Assembly: GCA_019422105.1 (NCBI GenBank) | Contig: JAHZDZ010000003.1 | Span: 226,330 to 290,329 of the forward strand | Length of the DNA: 64,000 nucleotides | Source: Bacillota bacterium | Lineage (GTDB): Bacteria; Bacillota; Clostridia; Lachnospirales; Anaerotignaceae | Reading direction: 5' to 3' | Shown: positions 50,401-58,393 of the stretch, in pieces | How the letters are laid out: the number at the start of each line of letters is the position of its first letter | How positions within the stretch are numbered: position 1 is the stretch's first letter | Notes under the pieces: model-generated | Databases searched by the model: none | What the model saw: the letters and a program-made list of their open reading frames with translations, nothing else | What the model was told of the DNA's origin: nothing | Position numbers and translations under genes: made by a program

Positions 50401-53079
50401 GATGTTGAAAATACTTCTTTAGTTTTTGAGAATATAACAAATATGGCCGGATGGATTTATGGCGGCGGCTATGCAGCGGATAATGCCCAGGCCAGCGCCA
50501 GAGTAAAGGAAGGCGTTTCGGTAAAGGTGTCAGACAGCAATCTTTATTTCCTGCTTTTGGGAGGAGCAACGGCAGGAAGCGGACATGTGGAGATTGCAGA
50601 AAAAGCGGTTCTTTCATCGGACAGATCGTCCATTGCATTTTTGTCGGCAGGGGGAAATTATGATACAAAAACAGACTACCGGCATGTCAATGAGGCGGAG
50701 ATAAATCTTTTCGACACGACAGTGGCCAACCAGATTTATGCCGCGGGGTACAAAAATGCAAATATAGGGGAGGTTACTGTCAATACAAAAGGGACAGTAA
50801 AGACAGGAAGCATTACAGTGGGGACTAATTCATCCCTTGCAGATAAGTTCACAGTGAATGTCGGCGACGGCACAACTGCTTCTGAGACTAAAATAGGATA
50901 CATATATACAGGCAAGAGGAGTTTGGGCCATATTTATAACAATGCGACCCTTATCCATGAAGCCAATGGCAATAGGTTGTTTTGGGATTTGACGGATTTG
51001 CAGGTGGACGAGGGAGGAAGGCTTGCGCTGGCCTCCTTTGACGAGTCTATTGCGGGAAATTATACAGGCGGCGGTACCATTGCCATGAATGCAGACAAGA
51101 CTTTTACCGTTGGAGGAGAAGTATCAGGTGCAACGGATGTTGAGTTGAGTGGTGAGCCTGTTATCGGGAAAGTATATATACAGGCAGCGAAAGGAAGCAC
51201 CGGAGACTTTACGCTGAAATCGGACACGCTTTCCTTTACAAAGGCTGTGCTGGATGCATATGCACAGTGGAGTATATCGGATAAGCCGCAGGGCGTAACC
51301 GTAACGGTCGTAAATGATGGCGGTCACGGAACGGTAGAACCTTCCCATGAGGCGGCGATTGCGCCGGGGGGAAGTCAGGTTTTCACTTTTACGCCTGATT
51401 ATGGTTATAAGCTGGCGGCTTTGGAGATAAGAAAGGGAACAGAAACGATTAATGTGATTGAGGAAGTGGCGGGCGATACCTTTACAATGACATATCCCTC
51501 TGAGGCGTGTGAGCTTGTTGTGGCATTTATGCCCATGGAAAAAAATGACATGGAGAATATTGTTGAGAAACTGCCGGAGAAGCCTTTGCCAGGGGAAAGC
51601 CTGCCAGAGAGGGAGCAGGAGACAATACTGGATGCAAAGCTTCACTATGAGAATTTACCGGAGGAGACAAAGAATACACTACCCGATAAGGTTTTGTCTG
51701 ATTTGAATGAGGCTTTGGTACAGCTACCAAATGTTGCAGTGGAGGTAAAGGTGGAAGTGATTGGGGGCAATGACAAGGCTTGTGATGTTCCTGACGCGCA
51801 TATGCTGCTTCAGTCGATGACCTCAGAGGAGGCGGAAGGTTTGAAGCCGGGAGGCGATATTACCGAATTTAAGCTTTCTATGATAGTTTCAGAGGCCGGC
51901 AGTTTATCCAGTGAACAGGAGGAAGCGCTGAAAAATGAGTTGAACGGCGCTGAGGAGGGAAAAAAATTTGATGTTTTGGTCAGAAAAAATATAACGGATG
52001 GCAAAGGAGAACGGACTGAGACACTGCCCAGGCTAAACTATCCGGTATCGCTGGTGTTTGACGTAGCTGACCAACAGCCGCCAACGGGCTATCAACGTGA
52101 GTGGTGGGCTGTCAATCTTCATGGTGACGCAGATAAGCCGCAGGTCTATATTTTGAAGGATGAAGACAACGACAATAAAACTGTCACTGTATCAAGCAGT
52201 CTGTTTTCTGTTTATACTTTGATTTACAGGGATACGGAAAAGGGCAGCAGTGCCGGAAGCGCAAGCGGGGGTTCATCAACGTCCTATACGGTAACGGCAA
52301 AAGCAGGCGAGGGCGGCAAAATCAGCCCAGATGGAAAGGTGCGGGTAACCGGCGGCAGCAACAAGACCTTTATCTTTACGCCTTTAGAGGGCTATGAGGT
52401 GGCGGAGGTATTTGCAGATGGGGAAAGTGTGGGAAAGACGGACACTTATACCTTCAGCAAGGTGAAAGAGAACCATACAATTGAAGTGTTGTTTCGGGAA
52501 ACGGAACAAAGCGAAGAAACACAGTGGAATGCTTTTGATGATGTAGGAGTCTCGGACTGGTTTTATGACAGCGTGAGGTTTGTATTTGAAAAGGGCCTTA
52601 TGAGCGGCATTTCCACCCGTATGTTTTCGCCGCAGATGAATACCGACCGCGGTATGATAGTGACAATTCTGTGGCGTCTGGAGGGCAGTCCCCGGGCGAG
52701 CGGAAATTCGCATTTTGCAGACGTCAGCGAGAATGCTTATTATGGGCAGGCTGTGAAATGGGCGGTTGAGAACGGAATTGTGATGGGCTATGGAGATGGC
52801 TTTTTCGGGCCGGATGACTCTGTTACAAGAGAACAGCTGGCATCTATACTGTATCGTTATGCGGCATATAGAAAATATGATATGTCGGCCGCAGGCAGTC
52901 TGTCAGATTTCAAAGATGCTGCACTTGTATCGGGATGGGCAAGAAAGCAGATGCAGTGGGCCGTGACAAAAGGACTCATAAGCGGACGAGACAATGGCAC
53001 ACTTGACGCAGGAGGCTTGGCGACACGTGCTGAAGCTGCTGCAATACTCATGCGGTTTTATGAGAGTGTGAAGGAATAA
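47440..53079 (+). CDS. Giant repeat-rich SLH-anchored surface protein
   Basis: 1879 aa, exported. Signal peptide about residues 1-25 (cut after AEA). Residues about 36-165 hold Cys/His clusters of the form CTHxHDxxC and CxLxxGC, possibly metal-binding. Residues about 230-1120 contain some 25 turns with a conserved (I/F)YGGG(Y/W/x) glycine motif every 35-45 residues, each followed by a beta-rich segment with ATVSGN-like ends; this suggests a long beta-solenoid. Two bacterial-repeat beta domains lie at about 1287-1365 and 1615-1685. Three SLH domains (from about 1697, 1756 and 1820; FDDVGVSDWFYD, FADVSENAYY, FKDAALVSGW) would bind cell-wall polysaccharide. AAGGTGGGGAG precedes the ATG. Probably an adhesin or S-layer-associated protein; ligand unknown. 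Confidence 0.88.
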   Translation: MFKRKRGIAFVLMLPFMLSSGTAEAFGEDKYPENIVCTHVHDKSCGYMEGTDEIPCNMGCAETDENGVLIHDADCAYKEETQAVDCTHQHDSDCLPQPADGGQEEDDNKFKACALTDGCTLEDGHFGECSTKKKDETVEKCLCSPEAGEDELHTNEECPYYEGEALKELEQKNTLIMPVSEGGINLTVTSSPASGSVVEFASIQKALDSLGDVGGDVTITVEKAGSEKVTVPSDKGITSLTITSALTDKVFDTIYANGVPFSLNAAASTVYGGGNMTDVESGGTSVTIEKDAVVSIVYGGGYNGNVSGDVSIEFHGKTSGTGGIYGGGYAFAYGAYPNVTANVRGNIDINVSKETSVGFVSGGGNAYLETAANGGFAEANVTGKVSVFVDSENITSSNPFTGGGKITAFPAGGRVTANIKGDVEINIGENAKTDGSSWYLYGGGYAKLNFAGDDVEGEANVEGNITINALKNAYAGGYSQESTFMRFYGGGGCEGNNSPAGTANVTGNIYINTVRRCIESNGGLFGGGYAKFGTANVYGNTTVEVSPAPGQINDYESAKGVIGGGEAAFNGTATVSGNTKIIIHSGTKFESDAEASITGGGWASVGNGNANVGGNVTIEIDGGVRLLNKFIGGGYVKGSNSTANVGGTITTKLGDGFNIFGYTSFYGGGLVNKNGTGMSSATAGAVSTTMGNNCTLWGTYAGGGAVLAEGGDASVSGSVTTVIGDNFNNNSGGIYGGGWVSAKDGKATSGSVSTTLGNKCTLKTKPFTGGGVVEAEGGDASVAGSIKTVIGDGYTNTTHWFYSGGMIWNANGVAKAGSISTTIGKNCNLTGQQFIGGGAVEANDSDASVTGSITTQIGEGFQCGYFTAAGRAVTGSNSKATVGSVSAPASVSTEFAGSGSGTASFSGFLIGGGRTYIDGSDATVFGDTSLTFDGVVTDKNAYAGGYAGAAADASVTGTAAMTVKNITSAFSSAVFGGGYSGSDKGIADVENTSLVFENITNMAGWIYGGGYAADNAQASARVKEGVSVKVSDSNLYFLLLGGATAGSGHVEIAEKAVLSSDRSSIAFLSAGGNYDTKTDYRHVNEAEINLFDTTVANQIYAAGYKNANIGEVTVNTKGTVKTGSITVGTNSSLADKFTVNVGDGTTASETKIGYIYTGKRSLGHIYNNATLIHEANGNRLFWDLTDLQVDEGGRLALASFDESIAGNYTGGGTIAMNADKTFTVGGEVSGATDVELSGEPVIGKVYIQAAKGSTGDFTLKSDTLSFTKAVLDAYAQWSISDKPQGVTVTVVNDGGHGTVEPSHEAAIAPGGSQVFTFTPDYGYKLAALEIRKGTETINVIEEVAGDTFTMTYPSEACELVVAFMPMEKNDMENIVEKLPEKPLPGESLPEREQETILDAKLHYENLPEETKNTLPDKVLSDLNEALVQLPNVAVEVKVEVIGGNDKACDVPDAHMLLQSMTSEEAEGLKPGGDITEFKLSMIVSEAGSLSSEQEEALKNELNGAEEGKKFDVLVRKNITDGKGERTETLPRLNYPVSLVFDVADQQPPTGYQREWWAVNLHGDADKPQVYILKDEDNDNKTVTVSSSLFSVYTLIYRDTEKGSSAGSASGGSSTSYTVTAKAGEGGKISPDGKVRVTGGSNKTFIFTPLEGYEVAEVFADGESVGKTDTYTFSKVKENHTIEVLFRETEQSEETQWNAFDDVGVSDWFYDSVRFVFEKGLMSGISTRMFSPQMNTDRGMIVTILWRLEGSPRASGNSHFADVSENAYYGQAVKWAVENGIVMGYGDGFFGPDDSVTREQLASILYRYAAYRKYDMSAAGSLSDFKDAALVSGWARKQMQWAVTKGLISGRDNGTLDAGGLATRAEAAAILMRFYESVKE

Positions 53080-53404
53080 AAAATGGTTTTGACATGGAAT
53101 GTATAATAAACAGTGAGCGGCGGTTATGTTATGCCGCTAACTGCTTTTATGCCTTGCAGAAAAATATCATGAATGAGGCAGGGGATTTTTGTTCTGGTAT
53201 AAATACAGAGCCTATGGTATACTATAAAAAACAGCCGCAGAATGACTGTTTTGGCGGATTGAAGAAGGTCGAGGACAGTCTGTTTTTGCACAGCAGGTAT
53301 TTATTGTGCCGGTAAAAAAATAAAGCGCAGGACGGCTGTTTATATTTTTAAGAGTAAGCTGTAAATAGACATTATAGGACAATAGAACAAAGGAGCTGAT
53401 TGAA
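53080..53404. other. Intergenic, no supported gene
   Basis: A 73-codon open frame (53094-53315) lacks a ribosome-binding site and has Cys/Asn-rich, non-protein-like composition. A weak stem AAAACAG/CTGTTTT (53228-53252) may end transcription of the surface-protein gene. Confidence 0.4.
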
Positions 53405-53683
53405 ATGTGCAAGGTATGTGATACAATGGAAAAGCTGATGGAGAAATTTAAAAGCTTCAGCATTTTTGATATTGCTGTGTTTAAGTTCTGCCTTATATCT
53501 TTTGGTATTATATTGGGCATGACCGGACATAAATCGTGGAAAAAAGCGGCTCCGCTTGTCTGGTGTACCTTTATTGGCGGTTATCTCTACATGGTTTACA
53601 GGTGCTTTTTTGTTCATGACAAAAAATACGAAGACCTGTGCGGGGATTATGACGAAGAGGATTATATAGGATATGAGGATTAA
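53405..53683 (+). CDS. Small membrane protein, 92 aa
   Basis: An N-terminal CKVC pair and amphipathic helix (MEKLMEKFKSF) are followed by two hydrophobic helices near residues 22-39 (IAVFKFCLISFGIILGM) and 46-65 (APLVWCTFIGGYLYMVY). The acidic tail is rich in Asp, Glu and Tyr. AAAGGAGC lies 8 bases before the ATG. Similar small two-helix proteins with a CxxC start are common and uncharacterised in Clostridia. No cotranscribed neighbour. Confidence 0.65.
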   Translation: MCKVCDTMEKLMEKFKSFSIFDIAVFKFCLISFGIILGMTGHKSWKKAAPLVWCTFIGGYLYMVYRCFFVHDKKYEDLCGDYDEEDYIGYED

Positions 53684-54242
53684 TATGATATAAGCTGAAT
53701 AATCTATTGGAGTGTGCCGCGATGCAGGTTGGCATTTCCGCAATCTTACAGCGGTTATAAATGCAGAATCTTTTGTAATTAAAACGGCTTTTATGCAGAT
53801 ACTGCAATATGATATAAATAGAAAAGAAAGTCTGTAGCAGGGCGGCTGGACTGAAGAAATCAAAATTCAAACGATGAGTGAATTTCTTTAGGCACCGACT
53901 ATTATCAGGCTTTCTTTTTTTACATACGAATTCTATTTTCTTTTCTTTTCTGAAGGAGACTGTAGGCATTTTATTGTAGTAAAGAAAAAAATTATGGGTT
54001 CTCTGCTGTCCTGCGGAATGGGAGGGTACTTGACTTATTCAACAAAAAAAGTTCTTATTTTGTTTGAAAATGATAGAAAACTTTATTTTTATACAAAATT
54101 TTGAACTTTATTTATACTTTTTTACTAAAATCATTTTATTTTTTTCGTAAAAGAAGGATATGTGTGACAAGCGGAGAATAATAATAAATGACATCAATTA
54201 TTACATAATTCATTTGTCAATATACTATAGGGAGGTACATTT
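53684..54242. other. Long AT-rich intergenic region ahead of the EF-G-like gene
   Basis: 560 bases without a supported gene. The last 200 bases are very AT-rich and must carry the promoter of the EF-G-like gene; a TATACT (54221-54226) is present but without a clear -35 partner. No structured RNA recognised. Confidence 0.4.
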
Positions 54243-56333
54243 ATGAAAAGTTATTCTGCTAATGAAATTAGGAATATTGTAATTTTGGGGCACAGCGGGT
54301 GCGGAAAAACGACAATGACAGAAGCGGATCTTTTTTATTCCGGCGCAACAAAACGCTTTGGCAAGGTAGAAGACGGAAATACTACCAGCGATTATGACGC
54401 GGAAGAGATAAAGAGAAAAGTTTCTATAAACACATCTATTATTCCTATTGAGTGGATGGACACAAAAATCAATTTTCTGGATACACCGGGATATTTTGAT
54501 TTTACGGGTGAAGTGAAAGCTGCTATCAGCGTAGCGGACGCTGCCCTCATAGTTGTATCTGCCAAATCAGGTGTGGAGGTAGGAACGGAAAAGGCTTGGG
54601 ATTATGCCGAGGAGGCTGACCTGCCGAAAATGATCTTCATCAATCAAATGGACGATGAAAATGCCGATTTCAAAAAAGCGGTGGACGAAATGCGTGAAAA
54701 ATTCGGCAAATCCGTTGTTCCTCTTCAAATTCCTTTTACAGATGAAAACGGAAATACAGACGGCTTTATCAATGTAATCAAACGGGATGCCAGAGTCAAG
54801 GTGGACGGCAAGCTTCAAAAATGCGATATGCCCGCCGATATGGCCGACCAGGTGGAGGAGCTTCGTGCGGCTGTCGTAGAGGTTGCCGCTGAAAGCGATG
54901 ACGCCCTCCTCGAAAAGTATTTTAATGACGAAGAGCTTACCTATGAGGAAATTTATGCGGGGCTTAAGCAGGGTATCATGAATAAGAGCATTGCCCCTGT
55001 TATGTGCGGTGCTGCGACTATAGGATATGGTATTAAGCTTCTTTTAAATACCATAGTAAAATTCCTGCCTCCGTCAAATATTTCAAGACCTGCCTTTGGC
55101 TGTATTGATTTGCTTACAAATGAATCCGTTACCAGATATAACAATCCAAAGGATCATTTCTCTGCCTTTGTATTTAAAACAATCTCCGACCCCTATATTG
55201 GAAGGCTAAATATTTTCAAGGTGCTTTCCGGTACCTTAAGGAAAGACAAAACCATCTATAATCCGGAAAAGGACACCTATGAGAAGGTTTCCCATATTTA
55301 TGTTGTCCGCGGCAAGGAGCAGATAGAGGTAGATGAGCTTCAGTCAGGTGATATTGGCGCTCTTGCAAAGCTTACCAATACCTCAACCCAGGATACTCTT
55401 TGCTCCAAGGAATTCCCTGTGCAGGTCAACAAAATATCATTCCCCGAATCCGTTCATTCCATGGCAATTATGCCAAAGGGGAAGGGCGACGAGGATAAGA
55501 TTTCAAACGCGCTTTCAAAATTGAAAGAGGAAGACCCAACCATCAAGATGGAGGTAAACACAGAGACAAAACAGACGCTTATCTATGGCGTTGGGGAAAT
55601 GCATCTGGATGTTCTTGTCAATAAACTGAAAACGAAATATAAAATAGAAGTGGATTTGGTTCCGCCGATTATCCCTTACCGTGAAATGATTAAGGCGAAG
55701 ATTAAAATTCAGGGTAAATATAAGAAGCAGTCCGGCGGACACGGACAGTTCGGTGACGTATGGATTGAGTTTGAGCCGTCAGGCGATTTGACACAGCAGT
55801 ATGTGTTTGAGGAAAAGGTATTTGGAGGATCTGTACCGAGACAGTATTTCCCCGCTGTTGAAAAGGGAATACAGGACTGCATTAACCATGGTGTTTTGGC
55901 GGATTATCCTGTTGTCGGACTGAAAGCAACCTTGGTTGACGGTTCCTACCATCCGGTTGACTCTTCTGAAATGGCCTTTAAAATGGCAACCTCCATGGCG
56001 TTTAAGGACGGTTTGGCACAGGCAAAGCCTACTATATTGGAGCCAATTGCTCATGTAGAGGTTTTGGTTCCCGAACGGTATATGGGCGATATTATGGGCG
56101 ATATTAACAAGAGAAGAGGACGTATCCTCAGCATGAATCCGGAGGGAAAGGATAAACTGATTGTTGCGGAGGTGCCTTTGGCGGAACTGTTTAAATACTG
56201 CACGGATCTTCGTTCCATGACGCAAAGCCGCGGAAGCTATACTTACCATTTCGAGCGGTACGAGGAAGCGCCTATGGAAATTCAGCAGAAGGTAATCGAG
56301 AACAGGAAGAAGGAAAAAGAAGCGTCCAAATAA
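54243..56333 (+). CDS. Elongation factor G-like GTPase (EF-G2 type)
   Basis: A 696-aa translational GTPase with all five EF-G domains. The P-loop reads GHSGCGKTT instead of the canonical GHVDHGKTT. Switch II is FLDTPGYFDF, and the base-specificity motif is NQMD rather than NKMD. Domain IV (KKQSGGHGQFGDVWIEFEP) and domain V (MGDIMGDINKRRGRILSM) are intact. These features mark the EF-G-like paralogs, which have little or no normal translocation role, rather than housekeeping FusA; their precise function is unsettled. GGGAGG precedes the ATG. It is monocistronic, terminator at 56343; no rpsL/rpsG/tuf neighbours. Confidence 0.9.
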   Translation: MKSYSANEIRNIVILGHSGCGKTTMTEADLFYSGATKRFGKVEDGNTTSDYDAEEIKRKVSINTSIIPIEWMDTKINFLDTPGYFDFTGEVKAAISVADAALIVVSAKSGVEVGTEKAWDYAEEADLPKMIFINQMDDENADFKKAVDEMREKFGKSVVPLQIPFTDENGNTDGFINVIKRDARVKVDGKLQKCDMPADMADQVEELRAAVVEVAAESDDALLEKYFNDEELTYEEIYAGLKQGIMNKSIAPVMCGAATIGYGIKLLLNTIVKFLPPSNISRPAFGCIDLLTNESVTRYNNPKDHFSAFVFKTISDPYIGRLNIFKVLSGTLRKDKTIYNPEKDTYEKVSHIYVVRGKEQIEVDELQSGDIGALAKLTNTSTQDTLCSKEFPVQVNKISFPESVHSMAIMPKGKGDEDKISNALSKLKEEDPTIKMEVNTETKQTLIYGVGEMHLDVLVNKLKTKYKIEVDLVPPIIPYREMIKAKIKIQGKYKKQSGGHGQFGDVWIEFEPSGDLTQQYVFEEKVFGGSVPRQYFPAVEKGIQDCINHGVLADYPVVGLKATLVDGSYHPVDSSEMAFKMATSMAFKDGLAQAKPTILEPIAHVEVLVPERYMGDIMGDINKRRGRILSMNPEGKDKLIVAEVPLAELFKYCTDLRSMTQSRGSYTYHFERYEEAPMEIQQKVIENRKKEKEASK

Positions 56334-56342
56334 AATATTGTC

Positions 56343-56372
56343 AGCCGCCGGTTTGTAAACCGGCGGCTTTTT
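56343..56372 (+). terminator. Rho-independent terminator
   Basis: A perfect 12-bp stem AGCCGCCGGTTT (56343-56354) with its complement (56357-56368), followed by T's, 10 bases after the EF-G-like gene. Confidence 0.9.
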
Positions 56373-56566
56373 ACGGTTTGTGTTTGCCGGTGATGAAGTT
56401 GAGAGCTTGTTTTTCAGGACGTGAATTTTTCACCGGGATGTAGTATACTGTTATCATAAGTACAGAAAACAGAGAAAAGAACAGGTTAGCTTATACTTTT
56501 GTTTTTTTGAAGCGTATGATTTTCGCTGACATTACTATAACATCATTAACAGGCGGGTGTTTTTCA

Positions 56567-58027
56567 ATGAAAAGTGATGTAATTATGTATGATAAGGTTT
56601 ATTCAATTCTTAAAAATAAAATAGAAAGCGGCCTGCTTCCTGCCGGTACCAAGCTTCCTTCACGGGCCAGGATGTGTGAGGAGTTTCACACATCAGAAAA
56701 AACAGTGCGCAGGGCGGTAGAATTGCTTAGTAGAGACGGGTTCATAGAAACGGTGCAGAGAAAGCGGCCCACAGTGGTCTACAGCTATGGCGCGGGGCAT
56801 AAAAATGTGCCGAGAACCCTTAATAAGGCAGACGCCGTGCAGTCAAATGATATTCTGAAAACCGGCATTTTATTATGCTATCCGTTAAATGCCAGAGGGC
56901 TGATGCTTTGCAGCGGAGATGAATGGAAGATACCGGAAGCAATTCTTGACAGTATGGATCCGAATAAGCCCAATGAGTTCTGGCGTCTGTCAAACAGATT
57001 CTGGCGGTTTTTTGTTTGCAGAATAGGCAATGATTTGATACTGCGAATGGTTGACAGCCTGGGCTTTTCTGAAATAGATCCATTGCCGGGGACCTATGAG
57101 ATTAGAAAAAATTATCGAAGGCAGCTGACAGAATTTGTGCAGACGATGAAGGCGGGGGGAGATTCAAACAGTGCTTTTTTTGATGACCTGACGTCGCTTT
57201 ATGAGGAAAACGGTATGCCGGCTTACCATGTTTCTTATGACTCTCCTTTCCGAATCGGAACGGAGGGGCTTGAAAAGAAAATAAGCGGTGCGCAGGAGAG
57301 ATACTCCGGCGTATATATGGACTTGCTGGGTTTAATTGCCGTTGGCTATTACAGGAAGGGAGAACGTCTTCCCTCTCACGTAAAGCTGAGAGAAATCTAT
57401 GGTGTCAGCATTGATACTACCATAAGAGCCATTCAGAAGCTTCAGCAGTGGGGTGTGGTGACGGCAAAGCGCGGAAACGGTATCTATGTAGCAATGGATT
57501 TGGAGGATTTGAAGAAAATATACTTAGACCGTGATTTAATCGCCTGTTATGTCAGGCGGTTTTTGGACAGTCTGGAGCTGTTATCATTGACAATCGAGAG
57601 TGTGGCGGTGCATGCGGCGGGAGAGGTGAAGCCTGATGAGGCCCTAAAACTGAAGGAGGATTTGGATAGAATGTGGAATGAACATTTTTTGTATCAGCTT
57701 TCTCCGCACGCCCTGCTTCATTTTATTGTGGATCATATACAATATAGGGCATTGAAGTGCGTTTATCAGATTGCACAGAAAAATTACCGTATAGGCAGAA
57801 GCATTCCGAATCTCGTCAACAGAGTGAAAAACCAGGCCAATTTTGAAATACACCAACAGTGTATGGATGCCGCTGCGGCGTTGGAGGAAGGAAATGCAAG
57901 TCTTTTTGCGGAAAGAGTAGCTGTTGTATTCCAGTTTATCCAAAGCCTTGTCATAGAAGAGTGCAAAAAACTTCATTATTGGGATGCGGCGATGCAGGTG
58001 TATGACGGGGACGCTCTGTGGAGATAG
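56567..58027 (+). CDS. GntR-type regulator with two winged-helix domains
   Basis: A 486-aa cytosolic protein. A first GntR winged helix lies at residues about 8-70 (YSILKNKIESGLLPAGTKLPS, then FHTSEKTVRRAVELLSRDGFI). A second, clearly similar one lies at about 262-325 (IAVGYYRKGERLPSHVKLREIYGVS, TTIRAIQKLQQWGVV, GNGIYVA). The rest is helical without a recognised ligand domain. Two DNA-binding domains in one chain is unusual. Start 56567 is chosen because conserved sequence begins there; its site is weak, and ATG 56507 is an alternative. It lies 366 bases upstream of the EAL gene on the same strand and could regulate that locus. Confidence 0.82.
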   Translation: MKSDVIMYDKVYSILKNKIESGLLPAGTKLPSRARMCEEFHTSEKTVRRAVELLSRDGFIETVQRKRPTVVYSYGAGHKNVPRTLNKADAVQSNDILKTGILLCYPLNARGLMLCSGDEWKIPEAILDSMDPNKPNEFWRLSNRFWRFFVCRIGNDLILRMVDSLGFSEIDPLPGTYEIRKNYRRQLTEFVQTMKAGGDSNSAFFDDLTSLYEENGMPAYHVSYDSPFRIGTEGLEKKISGAQERYSGVYMDLLGLIAVGYYRKGERLPSHVKLREIYGVSIDTTIRAIQKLQQWGVVTAKRGNGIYVAMDLEDLKKIYLDRDLIACYVRRFLDSLELLSLTIESVAVHAAGEVKPDEALKLKEDLDRMWNEHFLYQLSPHALLHFIVDHIQYRALKCVYQIAQKNYRIGRSIPNLVNRVKNQANFEIHQQCMDAAAALEEGNASLFAERVAVVFQFIQSLVIEECKKLHYWDAAMQVYDGDALWR

Positions 58028-58344
58028 GGATTTTATAAACTTTGGAAACTGATCCTAAAAAGTGTGACAGCCAGGATTCAGAAATACGGTTTCCCATGGA
58101 TTCCACCTTTCTATTTTAAGATAGGGCTTTTATATTATTCCCAAATAATCGTTTTCCGAATGTGACGGATGCTGTGGATAAAGCCCTGCCCTGTGCATAT
58201 AGAAATTAATTGATACAGGCAATATATCGGTATACGGGTGTTTCGCGGTGGGAAACAGAAGGATTCTGAAATTTCCGCATTGGATTTATTCTTGGCAGCA
58301 AAAGCCCGCTGCCTTTCCAAACGATGATCAATCTCAGGTAAGTA
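58028..58344. other. Intergenic, no gene seen
   Basis: About 320 bases between the GntR-type gene and the EAL promoter; no frame, hairpin or repeat stands out. Confidence 0.4.
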
Positions 58345-58374
58345 TTGACATTATCGGCTTTTTTGGGACATAAT
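58345..58374 (+). promoter_or_regulatory. Promoter of the EAL-SBP-sensor operon
   Basis: A perfect TTGACA (58345-58350), an 18-bp spacer and CATAAT (58369-58374), 19 bases before the ATG at 58394. Confidence 0.65.
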
Positions 58375-58393
58375 GTGTTAAGGATGTGATTCT

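Noticed and set aside
53094..53315. 73-aa frame as a gene
   Set aside because: No ribosome-binding site, Cys/Asn-rich composition, and it overlaps a likely weak terminator stem.
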